Shown: positions 18,101-26,930, counted from the first letter of the stretch. The stretch: 64,000 nt of DNA from Nocardia sp. alder85J (GCF_020176955.2 NZ_JAIUCZ020000008.1:186001-250000); one strand, 5' to 3'. Made by a program: numbers and translations. The notes: a model not told the origin generated them from the letters alone.

Positions 18101-18847
18101 TCAACGCCGGAAGAGTTTGTTACCCAACCAGACGATCGGATCGTATTTCCGATCGACCACCCGTTCCTTCATCGGGATCAGCGCATTGTCGGTGATCTTG
18201 ATGTGCTCGGGACACACTTCGGTGCAGCATTTGGTGATGTTGCACATGCCGAGCCCGAAATCCTCCTGCGCCATCTCGCGCCGGTCGGCGACGTCCAGCG
18301 GGTGCATCTCCAATTCGGCGACGCGCATGAGGAACCGGGGCCCGGCGAAGGAATTCTTGTTGTCCTCGTGATCACGCACCACGTGACAGGTGTTCTGGCA
18401 CAGGAAGCATTCGATGCACTTGCGGAACTCCTGCGAGCGCTCGACATCCTTCTGCTGCATCCGGAACTCGCCCGGCTTCAGATCGGCCGGCGGCGTGAAC
18501 GACGGGATCTGCCGGGCCTTCTCGTAGTTGAAGGACACATCGGTGACCAGGTCGCGGATCACCGGGAAGGTGCGCATCGGCGTGACCGTCACCACCTCGT
18601 CCGCGGCGAAGGTCGACATCCGGGTCATGCACAGCAGCCGCGGCCGCCCGTTCACCTCGGCCGAGCAGGATCCGCACTTGCCGGCCTTGCAGTTCCACCG
18701 TACGGCCAGATCCGAGGCCTGGGTGGCCTGCAACCGGTGGATGACGTCGAGCACCACCTCGCCCTCGTTCACCTGGACGGTGAAGTCCTGCAGGCCGCCG
18801 CCTTCCGCATCGCCGCGCCACACCCGAAAACTGGCGTCGTAACCCAT
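18101..18847 (-). CDS. sdhB: Succinate dehydrogenase/fumarate reductase iron-sulfur subunit (Sdh1 type)
   Basis: 248 residues. It carries electrons from the flavin subunit to the quinone site. The N-terminal ferredoxin domain holds the [2Fe-2S] cysteines in CKAGKCGSCSAEV plus a later Cys. The C-terminal domain has CIECFLCQNTC and CNITKCCTEVCP for the [4Fe-4S] and [3Fe-4S] clusters. Length and wording match the mycobacterial Sdh1 set (Rv0247c type, from memory). It starts 2 bases after the sdhA stop, in the operon order anchor-sdhA-sdhB. Confidence 0.93.
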   Translation of the reverse strand: MGYDASFRVWRGDAEGGGLQDFTVQVNEGEVVLDVIHRLQATQASDLAVRWNCKAGKCGSCSAEVNGRPRLLCMTRMSTFAADEVVTVTPMRTFPVIRDLVTDVSFNYEKARQIPSFTPPADLKPGEFRMQQKDVERSQEFRKCIECFLCQNTCHVVRDHEDNKNSFAGPRFLMRVAELEMHPLDVADRREMAQEDFGLGMCNITKCCTEVCPEHIKITDNALIPMKERVVDRKYDPIVWLGNKLFRR

Positions 18848-18849
18848 TG

Positions 18850-20790
18850 CTACGCATCCCCTTTCGCGGAGGATTCAGCAGCCGCCGGATGAGCGACGAG
18901 ATCTGCTGGGGTGTAATACTTTTCGAGCTCGGAAAATTCGAACAGGCTGAGCAGATCGTTGCGCATCGGCACCTGGTCCTGCGGCGTCACCGAGACCGCG
19001 GGCACCGTCTGGCCCACATCGTCCGGATCGACCCGGCAGACCAGCAGTTTGTTGCGCCAGGTCGGATCCATCACCGGATGGTCGTCGCGGGTGTGGCCAC
19101 CGCGACTCTCGGTGCGCAGCAACGCCGCCTGCGCCACACATTCGCTGACGACCAGCATGTTGCGCAGGTCCAGGGCCAGATGCCAGCCCGGGTTGAACTG
19201 CCGATGACCCTCCACCGTCACGGTGTCGAAGCGGTCGCGCAGTTCGGCCAGCTTCTCGATGGCCTGCTTCAGTTCGTGCTCCTTGCGGATGATGCCGACC
19301 AGGTCGTTCATCGTCTGCTGGAGGTCGGTGTGCAGGGTGTAGGGATTCTCCGCGGCGCCGTCGGCGGGCGGATCGAACGGGGCCAGGGCGAGTTTCGCGG
19401 CCGCGGCGAGATCGGCGTCCGCGATCTCCGGCCGCTGCTCCAGCTGCTCGACGTACGTGGCCGCGCCCAGGCCCGCGCGCCGGCCGAACACCAGCAGATC
19501 CGACAGCGAGTTGCCGCCGAGCCGGTTGGAACCGTGCATACCGCCGGAACACTCACCGGCGGCGAACAATCCGGGCACCCCCGCTGCGCCGGTGTCGGGA
19601 TCGACCTCGATACCGCCCATCACGTAGTGGCAGGTCGGGCCGACCTCCATCGCCTCCTTCGTGATGTCCACATCCGCGAGCTCTTTGAACTGGTGGTGCA
19701 TGGACGGCAGCCGCTTGACGATGTCCTCCGGCTTCAGCCGGGAGGCGATGTCGAGGTAGACGCCGCCGTGCTCGGTGCCGCGCCCGGCCTTGACCTCCTC
19801 GTTGATGGCGCGGGCCACCTCGTCGCGGGGCAGCAGATCCGGGGTGCGGCGCGCGGAGTCGTTGTCGCGCAACCACTGATCGGCCTCCTCCTCCGTCTCC
19901 GCGTACTGCCCCTTGAACACCGGCGGGATGTAGTCGAACATGAACCGCTTGCCCTCGGAGTTCTTGAGGATGCCGCCGTCGCCGCGGACTCCCTCGGTGA
20001 CGAGGATGCCCTTCACACTCGGCGGCCAGACCATGCCGGTCGGATGGAACTGGAGGAACTCCATGTTGATCAGCGCGGCCCCGGCCCGCAGCGCCAGCGC
20101 GTGACCGTCGCCGGTGTACTCCCAGGAATTGGAGGTCACCTTGTAGGACTTGCCGATACCGCCGGTGGCCAGCACCACCGCGGGGGTCTCGAACAGCACG
20201 AACCGGCCCGATTCGCGCCAGTAGCCGAAGGCGCCGGAGATGGCATCACCCTGCTTGAGCAGATCGGTGATGGTGCACTCCTGGAACACCTTCAGGCGCG
20301 ACTCGTAGTCACCGGTCTCGGCGAAATCTTCCTGCTGCAACGCGACCACGCGCTGCTGCATGGTGCGGATCAGCTCCAGACCGGTCCGGTCACCGACGTG
20401 CGCGAGCCGCGGATAGGTGTGACCGCCGAAGTTGCGCTGGCTGATCCGGCCGTCGGGCAGCCGGTCGAACAGGGCGCCCCAGCTCTCCAGCTCCCACACC
20501 CGGTCCGGGGCCTCCTGCGCGTGCAGTTCGGCCATCCGCCAGCTGTTGAGGAATTTGCCGCCGCGCATGGTGTCGCGGAAATGGGTTTGCCAGCTGTCCT
20601 TTTCGTTGGCGTTACCCATCGACGCCGCGCACCCGCCCTCGGCCATCACGGTGTGCGCCTTGCCGAACAGCGACTTGCACACCACCGCGACCGACAGACC
20701 GTGTTCGCGAGCCTCGATCGCTGCGCGCAGGCCGGCACCACCGGCACCGATCACGACGACGTCGTACTTGTGCCGCTCGACTTCAGGCAT
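18850..20790 (-). CDS. sdhA: Succinate dehydrogenase/fumarate reductase flavoprotein subunit (Sdh1 type)
   Basis: 646 residues, the same length I recall for the mycobacterial Sdh1 flavoprotein. It oxidises succinate to fumarate in the TCA cycle and respiratory chain. The FAD-binding GAGGAGLRAA is at residues 15-24, the covalent flavin His is about His46 (AHTVMAEGG), and substrate-site residues lie in HPTGMVWP and TEGVRGDGG. The distal FAD motif is GECSGGMHGSNRLGGNS. The C-terminal helical domain is complete. It sits 51 bases after the membrane anchor gene and 2 before sdhB. Confidence 0.95.
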   Translation of the reverse strand: MPEVERHKYDVVVIGAGGAGLRAAIEAREHGLSVAVVCKSLFGKAHTVMAEGGCAASMGNANEKDSWQTHFRDTMRGGKFLNSWRMAELHAQEAPDRVWELESWGALFDRLPDGRISQRNFGGHTYPRLAHVGDRTGLELIRTMQQRVVALQQEDFAETGDYESRLKVFQECTITDLLKQGDAISGAFGYWRESGRFVLFETPAVVLATGGIGKSYKVTSNSWEYTGDGHALALRAGAALINMEFLQFHPTGMVWPPSVKGILVTEGVRGDGGILKNSEGKRFMFDYIPPVFKGQYAETEEEADQWLRDNDSARRTPDLLPRDEVARAINEEVKAGRGTEHGGVYLDIASRLKPEDIVKRLPSMHHQFKELADVDITKEAMEVGPTCHYVMGGIEVDPDTGAAGVPGLFAAGECSGGMHGSNRLGGNSLSDLLVFGRRAGLGAATYVEQLEQRPEIADADLAAAAKLALAPFDPPADGAAENPYTLHTDLQQTMNDLVGIIRKEHELKQAIEKLAELRDRFDTVTVEGHRQFNPGWHLALDLRNMLVVSECVAQAALLRTESRGGHTRDDHPVMDPTWRNKLLVCRVDPDDVGQTVPAVSVTPQDQVPMRNDLLSLFEFSELEKYYTPADLVAHPAAAESSAKGDA

Positions 20791-20841
20791 GGAACCGAAT
20801 ACTCCTGTAGGACAAGGGAATGAGGGGACACGAGCGATTCG

Positions 20842-21693
20842 TCAGTTGACGATCCGCAGATCCGAGATGGTGTTGCTGGCGACCAGCATGACGTAGAAGT
20901 CGGTGATCACCAGGGTGCCCAGCGTGGTCCACGCCAGCTGCATGTGCCGGGTGTTGAGCTTCGACACCTGGGTCCAGAACCAGTACCGGACCGGATGCGC
21001 GGAGAAGTGCTTCAACCGCCCGCCGGCGATGTGCCGGCAGGAATGGCACGACAGCGTGTACGTCCACAGCAGCACCGCGTTCACCGTGATGATCAGACTG
21101 CCCAGCCCGATGCCGACCCCACCGGTCTTGCCGTGGAAGGCGATGACCGCGTCGTAGGTGTTGATCACCGACACCAGCACCGCGATGTAGAAGAAATAGC
21201 GGTGCGCGTTCTGGATGATCAACGGCAGCCGGGTCTCGCCGGTGTATTTCGCATGCGGCTCGGCCACCGCGCAGGCCGGCGGCGAGAACCAGACCGCCCG
21301 GTAGTACGCCTTGCGGTAGTAGTAGCAGGTGAGCCGGAACAACAGCAGGAACGGCAACACCATGAAGCCCAGCGGAATCCAGGACGGCAGCGCGCCGACC
21401 CAGTGCCCGAGATGGCTGGACCCCTCGACGCACGAGGTACTCACGCAGGGCGAGTAGAACGGCGTCAGATAGTGGTAGGGCTCGACCCAATACGCCGTCC
21501 GCACAAAGGCTCTGATGGTCGCGTAGACGATGAAGGCGCCCAGCCCGACCACCGTGACCAGTGGCGGAACCCACCATCGATCGGTGCGGAGGGTCCGCGT
21601 CGCCAATGCCGCCCGGCCGCTGCCGAATACGCCCGTACCGGGCTCGGGGGCTGTCGAGTGCTGGATAAGTGGTTCGCTCGCAAGCTCGCTCAC
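20842..21693 (-). CDS. Succinate dehydrogenase membrane anchor subunit (Sdh1 type)
   Basis: 283 residues from the GTG at 21693, with GAGG about 9 bases upstream. Five or so membrane helices; it anchors the SdhAB head and carries the quinone site. Conserved-looking features are the CYYYRKAYYRAVWFSPPACAV segment, NAHRYFFYIAVL and CHSCRHIAGG near the cytoplasmic side. A single long anchor of this size, rather than short SdhC plus SdhD, is typical of the mycobacterial Sdh1 enzyme. First gene of the operon. Confidence 0.88.
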   Translation of the reverse strand: MSELASEPLIQHSTAPEPGTGVFGSGRAALATRTLRTDRWWVPPLVTVVGLGAFIVYATIRAFVRTAYWVEPYHYLTPFYSPCVSTSCVEGSSHLGHWVGALPSWIPLGFMVLPFLLLFRLTCYYYRKAYYRAVWFSPPACAVAEPHAKYTGETRLPLIIQNAHRYFFYIAVLVSVINTYDAVIAFHGKTGGVGIGLGSLIITVNAVLLWTYTLSCHSCRHIAGGRLKHFSAHPVRYWFWTQVSKLNTRHMQLAWTTLGTLVITDFYVMLVASNTISDLRIVN

Positions 21694-22098
21694 GGCAGGA
21701 TGCCTCGCTCATCTACCCCGTGGAACGTCATCGTTACCTCCGGCATCGAATGTGATGGTGAGCACCTTACGACAACGGGGCTATGACCTGTCCCGGGTCC
21801 CGGGAGAATCGACCCGACTCCACGGATATGATTTGCGCCACATTTTCTGATCATGACGCATGATTACAAGATCAGTGAACGACAGGCAAACCGACCGGCC
21901 GCCAACGCTTTTCGGGGCATATCCGGCGGTCCCGGCATTTCCCCCGGATCTCCGGGGATCCCGCCCGCGATGTCAGCTACGAATCAGTGCCCCGGCCCCG
22001 ACAGCCGACACATCGACCCGCGAACACGACAACAGCACGAACCGGGTGACCGATGCTCCCGATCCGTGCTGTCCGTTTGCGGAGCTTCCGAGCGGCCG
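21694..22098. other. Upstream region of the succinate dehydrogenase operon
   Basis: 405 bases without a convincing gene. The stretch around 21820-21890 is relatively AT-rich (TATGATTTGCGCCACATTTTCTGATCATGACGC is split by several TGATCA-like pieces) and is the best place for the operon promoter. The rest is GC-rich and featureless to me. Confidence 0.4.
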
Positions 22099-22389
22099 CT
22101 ACACAGTGCGAGGGCGCGAGTGGAACCCGAGCCCCTCGTCCTGCGCCCCCATCCAGGCGGCTTCGTCGGACTTGCTGTCCGGGACGTAGATGATCTCCTG
22201 GTCGCCATGGGCGGTCGCCTCCGGCGGCGGGGACTGCTCGAACTCGTCGGCGTCGATGGTGAGCCGTTCGAGGTCGTTCTCCAACCGCCGGACCGGATTG
22301 GACTCGCCGTAGTGCGACCGCAGTACGCCGACGCACTGGCGTAGCTGGCTGACTGCGAAGCGGAGCTCCGCGATCTCGCTGCGTGTCAT
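22099..22389 (-). CDS. Conserved hypothetical small protein
   Basis: 96 residues from the ATG at 22389, which has a strong GAGGAGGG ribosome site 6 bases upstream. The first half (MTRSEIAELRFAVSQLRQ, then VRRLENDLERLTIDADEFE) looks like a helical hairpin or short coiled coil; the second half is acidic and probably flexible. No family or function recognised. It lies upstream of the succinate dehydrogenase operon on the same strand but 405 bases away, so it is probably separate. Confidence 0.7.
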   Translation of the reverse strand: MTRSEIAELRFAVSQLRQCVGVLRSHYGESNPVRRLENDLERLTIDADEFEQSPPPEATAHGDQEIIYVPDSKSDEAAWMGAQDEGLGFHSRPRTV

Positions 22390-22533
22390 CGAACCCTCCT
22401 CGAGGACGTTTGCGGATGTGTCGCCACAATGTGATGGACCACACATCGTGATCTACAACACAGTACGCGATCTTTCGCCATCTGGCTCGCGCAGTGTGGA
22501 AAAACATCGCCGCATCCGGAGGCAAACCGCTGG

Positions 22534-23511
22534 TCAACCGGCCTCGGCACAGCCCGGCAGGGCCGTGTGACAGCCCGGCGCGGACGCCGGGATCACCCGT
22601 TCCACCAGCGCCGCCACCGCCGCGGCGACCTGCTCGGCACGGTCCAGGATGACGCTGTGCCCGGCCCCGTCCAGACGCACCAATTCGGCGCCGGGCAACT
22701 GTGAGGCCAGCACCACCGAATGCGCGAAGGGCACCACCAGATCGGCCGAACCGCCGAGTACGAGCACCGGCAGCCCGGCCAGCAGGCACAGCGTCGCGGT
22801 CTCGTCGAAACACCGCAGCGAGTCCAGGAAACTGGCCATGGTCAGCGGCGACGCCTCGTTGAGCAGCACCGTCGCCGCCGCGACCAGCCGCGGTCCGGCC
22901 GCGCGGCCGCGGGCGTTGCGGACCATCGGCACGGCCAGTTGCCGGGACAGCCGCTGCGACGCCTCGACCAGCCGGGGCGCCCGCCGCACGGCGAGTTGCA
23001 GCGAGGTGACCGTCCATCGGTTCAGCAACCGGCCCAGCCCGACGGCAGTGACCCCGCTGGCCGCCCCGGCGATGAGGCCGAGGCCGACCACCCGGGCGCC
23101 GATCATGTGCGGGAACAGCCGGGCATAGGCCAGCGTCACCATGGCGCCCATCGAATGTCCGACCAGCACCACCGGCCCGTCCGGTACCAGCGCCCGCAGG
23201 ACCGCGTCCAGATCGCGGGCGAGTTGGTCGATGGTGTACGTGGCCGGATCGGCCGACCCGGACTCGCCGTGCCCGCGATGGTCGTAACAGACCATCCGGA
23301 CCTCGGCGCCCCAGTGCCGTGACAACCGGCCGCGCAGGAACGACCAGGATTCGGCCCGCAGGCAGTGCCCGTGCACGAACACGACGGTCAGCGCCGCGGC
23401 GCGGGAACCGAATTCGTGTGCGGCGAGCGGGGTCCCGTCGTCGGCGACGATCGGGACGCTCGCCGCCGGGCGAGTCCGGCCGTACCGCTGGAGGTCTCGA
23501 CGGTCGGCCAC
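22534..23511 (-). CDS. Alpha/beta-fold hydrolase
   Basis: 325 residues. The GTG at 23511 is chosen because AAGGAGG lies 8 bases before it; another GTG at 23520 is too close to that site. The fold is shown by VVFVHGHCLRAESW (oxyanion loop), YDHRGHGESG, the nucleophile elbow GHSMGAM, the acid in GGSADLVVP and the His in GAGHSVIL. The cap region is long and basic. Members include esterases, lipases and ring-cleavage hydrolases; the substrate cannot be told. A copy of the 36-bp motif lies about 170 bases upstream, in reverse orientation to the gene. Confidence 0.85.
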   Translation of the reverse strand: MADRRDLQRYGRTRPAASVPIVADDGTPLAAHEFGSRAAALTVVFVHGHCLRAESWSFLRGRLSRHWGAEVRMVCYDHRGHGESGSADPATYTIDQLARDLDAVLRALVPDGPVVLVGHSMGAMVTLAYARLFPHMIGARVVGLGLIAGAASGVTAVGLGRLLNRWTVTSLQLAVRRAPRLVEASQRLSRQLAVPMVRNARGRAAGPRLVAAATVLLNEASPLTMASFLDSLRCFDETATLCLLAGLPVLVLGGSADLVVPFAHSVVLASQLPGAELVRLDGAGHSVILDRAEQVAAAVAALVERVIPASAPGCHTALPGCAEAG

Positions 23512-23849
23512 GGATCCCACCTCCTTGCCGCTCGGGGGGAAGCAGGGGTTACCCGGATGCGCACCGGATCAGTCCCGAGGTGGGCAATCTTTATCGGTTG
23601 CTGACCGAAATGTCGCCGATGCGGCCGGTACGGCGGGCAACCGCGGTGCGGCCGGGCCGCCACACAGCCAAATCTTCGGCTGTCTAGATCATTTGCTAGA
23701 CAGGGCTAGATTTCCCTCGACAGGCGTAGCGCCCGAGGTCCGGAAGGCACCGGCCGGGTCGCTCGCAAACCATCGGCAGCCGATCGCCCGGAGATTGCCC
23801 GCTGCGGGCGATCGTTCCGGGCGATCGGGACAGCAATCGGCGAGGCGGG
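23512..23849. other. Intergenic region holding one copy of the 36-bp motif
   Basis: 338 bases between the alpha/beta hydrolase start and the 3' end of the DUF4190-like gene. The only structure I see is the motif at 23682-23717; the remainder has GC-rich short repeats of CGATCG type around 23780-23840. No plus-strand gene follows the motif. Confidence 0.5.
23682..23717 (+). promoter_or_regulatory. Copy A of a 36-bp intergenic motif
   Basis: GTCTA, ten bases, TAGAC, A, eight bases, TTTCCCT. In this copy the arms extend to CTGTCTA / TAGACAG, a perfect 7-bp inverted repeat with a 10-base spacer. The same arrangement with identical spacing occurs at 28772 and 30051. This copy points away from the hydrolase gene. 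Function unknown; probably a protein binding site. Confidence 0.6.
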
Positions 23850-24713
23850 TCATTCCACCCAGAGGTTCCAGGTGCCGGCGCGACCCGCGGTGCCCTCGCA
23901 GACCAGCGCGTGACCGTCGGAGGTGCGGGCGGTCTTGTCCGTACCCGGAAGACATTTGGAGCCACCGTCGTACACGGCGGTGGACACGGAATACGGGCCC
24001 ACCCAACGGTCCCCGCTGCTGCCGCGCAGGCACAGCAGGGTGCCGCCGTCGGAGGCGGCGCCGATGAGGGCGACCTGCGCCTCGGTGCACACCTCGCCCT
24101 TGGCGACGCTCGGCGGCGTGACCGGGGTCGCGGTGACGGTGGCCGGCACCGAGGACGTCGGCGGCGGGACCACCGGCGCGACGGAGGGCTGGCTGAGCGA
24201 GGCCGAGGTCTCCGAGTTCCGGTGCAGGTTCAGATGCGGCAGCGTGACGCCGGAGAGCACGGCGAGGCCGGCGATCGCGGTCACCTCGAGCGTGCCGATC
24301 AGCAGCGCGCACAACGCCATGATCCGGCCGCGCGGATGACCGAACGAGATGAACGAGAACACGATCGCCACCGGGAAAGCGCCGATCAGCGCGGCCACCA
24401 GGGCCACGATCGCATAGGGATTGACGATCGGGGGTACCTCGACGCGCAGCCGCCCGGCCCGGCGGCGGCCCGGCGTCTCCCACTGCTCCTCCTCCGCCTC
24501 GACCGGCGGCGTGACGGGGATACGACGTCGATTCTGCGGTGCGGCCCAGGGATCTTCGTCCGGTTCGGGATCCGGTTGCGGGGGCGGCGGCATGGGGCGG
24601 CGGCGATTCTGCGCCGCCGCCCATCGATCCTCTTCGGGCGGAGCCTCCGGCCACCGCCCGGCGTCGGAAACCTCGGGCCAGCGTTCGATATCCGGATGCT
24701 GATTCCTGGCCAT
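23850..24713 (-). CDS. Proline-rich membrane-anchored protein with DUF4190-like segment and extracellular C-terminus
   Basis: 287 residues from the ATG at 24713, with GAGAGGAA upstream. Residues 1-100 are cytoplasmic, acidic and proline-rich, with a repeated WAAxQNRRR-type phrase. Two membrane helices follow (PYAIVALVAALIGAFPVAIV and ALCALLIGTLEVTAIAGLAV) with a short GHPRGR turn, as in DUF4190 proteins. After a Ser/Thr/Pro linker the outer domain has four cysteines and two copies of an SDG..L.C.G......W unit. Function unknown; an envelope or sensing role is a guess. Confidence 0.75.
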   Translation of the reverse strand: MARNQHPDIERWPEVSDAGRWPEAPPEEDRWAAAQNRRRPMPPPPQPDPEPDEDPWAAPQNRRRIPVTPPVEAEEEQWETPGRRRAGRLRVEVPPIVNPYAIVALVAALIGAFPVAIVFSFISFGHPRGRIMALCALLIGTLEVTAIAGLAVLSGVTLPHLNLHRNSETSASLSQPSVAPVVPPPTSSVPATVTATPVTPPSVAKGEVCTEAQVALIGAASDGGTLLCLRGSSGDRWVGPYSVSTAVYDGGSKCLPGTDKTARTSDGHALVCEGTAGRAGTWNLWVE

Positions 24714-24880
24714 GCGGTTCCTCTCACCGTCGTGCAGGAACCTCGGACCATCGGCCCCGCCCCGATAGCAACAAAGGATAGGGGTCCAGGCGAATGCCGC
24801 AAACCGGCGGTTGATCACCCGCGGCGCGTTCTGCGACGCGAACGTTTCGGCAGCCGGAATTCTGTCGCAAATGAGACGGG

Positions 24881-25192
24881 CTAATACCGCCCGTCCAATT
24901 GCTTCTCCCCCACCAGCGCCACCCGGACGGCGAGCAGCCATCCGGCCAGACCGAGCATCAAGCGGTCGTATCGGTCGAGTGCGGCATGCGCCGGGCGCGA
25001 CCGCCGCGACCGCCGCGATCGGCTCACGACGGCGTGCCGGCCGGTGTACACAGTGGCGTGCCGGCCGGTGTGCAGGGGCATCGGCGGCCGGCCGGGGGCG
25101 GCGGCGTGCCGGCCGGTGGGGTGGTCACCGCGTTGCCGGGCTGCGGCGGGCCGCACCACCTTCCGGCCGCCCGGCGGCAGCAGCGCCGTCAC
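24881..25192 (-). CDS. Hypothetical basic protein with TGRHA repeats
   Basis: 103 residues from the GTG at 25192, overlapping the stop of the preceding small gene by 4 bases (GTGA). It is very arginine/histidine-rich with TGRHA repeated three times, then an SRRSRRSR stretch and a C-terminal hydrophobic segment RLMLGLAGWLLAVRVALVGE. It could be a small membrane or nucleic-acid-binding protein; no family recognised. The coupling to the upstream gene is the main reason to believe it. Confidence 0.45.
   Translation of the reverse strand: MTALLPPGGRKVVRPAAARQRGDHPTGRHAAAPGRPPMPLHTGRHATVYTGRHAVVSRSRRSRRSRPAHAALDRYDRLMLGLAGWLLAVRVALVGEKQLDGRY
25031..25118. repeat. Three copies of a 16-bp direct repeat
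   Basis: GGCGTGCCGGCCGGTG occurs at 25031-25046, 25055-25070 and 25103-25118 inside the small basic protein gene, where it encodes the TGRHA units. The spacing is unequal (24 and 48 bases, one being twice the other), so units of 24 bases may have been duplicated. Confidence 0.75.
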
Positions 25193-25386
25193 GGTAAGGC
25201 CCGTTCGTCGAGCACGCAGCGCCCGGATTCCACGAGGACGGCGCGGGCCCGCCGCCGCACCCGACAGGTGTCGACCGTGCAGTCCAGGTGCAGTTGCATC
25301 GCGGCGTGCGCCTGGTCGACGGACATGACCCCGGGATCGCTGCCGCAGCGCAGCAATCCGGCGCCGGGCAGATGCAGGCTCGTCAC
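25189..25386 (-). CDS. Conserved small cysteine-containing protein
   Basis: 65 residues from the GTG at 25386, with GGGAGGG 5 bases upstream. The text AAMQLHLDCTVDTCRVRRRARAVLVESGR resembles small proteins I associate with Nocardia genomes, which pair a QxHLDC and CRxRR pattern; I know no function. It is divergent from the XRE regulator across 360 bases and coupled to the following basic protein gene, so both may be controlled by that regulator (inference). Confidence 0.6.
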   Translation of the reverse strand: MTSLHLPGAGLLRCGSDPGVMSVDQAHAAMQLHLDCTVDTCRVRRRARAVLVESGRCVLDERALP

Positions 25387-25746
25387 TTGCACCCTCCCAC
25401 CCCCCGGCACCCTGCGATCAACGCCTTCCCGACGACATGTGCAGCCATGGCTCCTCGTTCCTGCGTGCGTTTTCGTGCGTGCGATCCGTAAAGGTGCCCG
25501 GAGCATTCAGGAGCGGAAAGGAGCCCAGGCGCTCCGGGCACACATCCAGCATCCACGAGCCGACGGTTCGCTGGCCCCGAAGTGGATATCCAGAAAACTT
25601 TTCGCGCGAATTCCCAGCACCGAATCCGCCTGGGAGCGCAAGATTCTCCATAGTGGACGAAGGCTCTGCCGATGCGATGCGCCGGGGGCGGGCGGGAGCG
25701 GATCACGACATCCGTCCCGGGGCATCCGAACCGAACGGAGTGTGCT
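25387..25746. other. Divergent regulatory region upstream of the XRE regulator
   Basis: 360 bases without a convincing gene. It includes the palindrome GGATATCC near 25582 followed by AAAACTTTTCGCGCGAATTC, an AT-richer stretch suitable for a promoter. A GCTCCTGAATGC / GCATTCAGGAGC-like text occurs around 25500. No operator can be assigned firmly. Confidence 0.4.
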
Positions 25747-26640
25747 GTGTCGGAAACCTCCGCGCCTACCTCGTCGACGCTGCCGCGCCGGCAGCTCGGA
25801 AGGTATCTGCGGGACTGGCGAACTCGCGCCGGGCTGACGATCGCCGAGGCCGCGAAGTTGATGGAATGGGGCGCCACCACCTTGCAGCGGCTGGAGAAGG
25901 GGCAGGCGGATCGGATCCGCACCATCGACATCGAGGCGCTGTGCCGGATCTACGGCATCCCGGACGATATCGGCGAGGGCCTCAAAGGACTGGCGCAGCA
26001 GGCGGCGGTGAAGAGTTGGTGGCACGCCTACGGCGACCTGATCCCGGAGGACTTCGACGTCTTCGTCGGCCTGGAGGCCTCCGCGCGCCGGCTGACCGCT
26101 TATCAGTGCGAGCTGGTGCCCGGACTGGTGCAGACGGTGGATTACGCACGAGCGCTCAATACCCTCGGATATCCCCGGAATTCGGCCGCCGAGTTGGAGC
26201 GGCGGGTCCAGCTGCGGTTGCAGCGGCAGGTGCTGATCACCCGCAGACATCAGCCCGCAAACCTCGGGGTGGTGTTGTGTGAATCGGTCTTGCGCCGCGT
26301 CGTCGGAAGTGCAAAGGTGATGGCTGCGCAGCTACGGCATCTGGCCGATCTCAGTACTCGGGAGAATCTCGAGCTGCGCGTTCTGCCCTTCAGTTCCGGT
26401 GTCCCCCTGGGACTTTCGACCGGGCCGTTCGTGCTTCTCGAGTTCGGCGCGGATGCGAAGGGGCAGCCGGTGGAGCCGCCGGTGGTCTATGTCGAGGGCT
26501 TCACCGGGGATCTCTATCTCGAACGAGAAGCCGATGTGCGGCGGTATCGGCAGGCGCACGAGCAACTGCTGCGCAGCGCATTGGATATTTCCGCCAGTAG
26601 ACATCTGCTACGGCAGGTTGCCAAGGAATTCATGGTGTGA
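25747..26640 (+). CDS. XRE-family regulator with DUF5753 domain
   Basis: 297 residues from the GTG at 25747 with GGAG 7 bases upstream. The N-terminal helix-turn-helix is LGRYLRDWRTRAGLTIAEAAK with WGATTLQRLEKGQ as recognition part (residues 15-60). The remaining 200 residues are the DUF5753 domain: YQCELVPGLVQTVDYARA, then LELRVLPFSSGVPLGL and FVLLEF. Such regulators are abundant in Streptomyces and Nocardia and are usually followed, as here, by a DUF397 gene; the WhiJ-type pairs are linked to developmental control. It ends 80 bases before the DUF397 start. Confidence 0.9.
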   Translation: MSETSAPTSSTLPRRQLGRYLRDWRTRAGLTIAEAAKLMEWGATTLQRLEKGQADRIRTIDIEALCRIYGIPDDIGEGLKGLAQQAAVKSWWHAYGDLIPEDFDVFVGLEASARRLTAYQCELVPGLVQTVDYARALNTLGYPRNSAAELERRVQLRLQRQVLITRRHQPANLGVVLCESVLRRVVGSAKVMAAQLRHLADLSTRENLELRVLPFSSGVPLGLSTGPFVLLEFGADAKGQPVEPPVVYVEGFTGDLYLEREADVRRYRQAHEQLLRSALDISASRHLLRQVAKEFMV

Positions 26641-26720
26641 AGCACACGGGATTGCGGCGTCGGCAGCGAGTCCCCTCGGCGCAAGGCCCGTCGGCTCCCG
26701 CCGGAAAGGACAGAACGGTA

Positions 26721-26930
26721 ATGGACAACGAGCTGGTCGACGCGCGCTGGTTCACCAGCACCCGCAGCGGTGCCAAGGAGTGCGTCGAGGTGGCCTTTCT
26801 CGACAGCGGGCGAATCGGCGTGCGCGACAGCAAGAATCCGGACGGCCCGGCGTTGATCTTCGGGCCGGGCGAATGGAGCGCGTTCGTCGACGGCGTGCGC
26901 GGCGGAGCCTTCGAGGCCCGCCGACACTGA
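26721..26930 (+). CDS. DUF397 protein
   Basis: 69 residues from the ATG at 26721 (AAAGGA about 11 bases upstream); a GTG at 26637 overlapping the regulator's stop would add 28 unlikely residues. It shows the DUF397 pattern: W(F/R)TSTRS at the N-terminus, CVEVAFLD, VRDSKNPDGP and FGPGEWSAFVDGVRGGAF. This is the standard small partner of XRE-DUF5753 regulators. The molecular role is not settled; the pair has been compared with toxin-antitoxin modules. Confidence 0.88.
   Translation: MDNELVDARWFTSTRSGAKECVEVAFLDSGRIGVRDSKNPDGPALIFGPGEWSAFVDGVRGGAFEARRH

Noticed and set aside
18847..20823. 658-codon plus-strand frame opposite sdhA
   Set aside because: Antisense shadow of a clearly recognised gene; no start site, no domain, biased composition.
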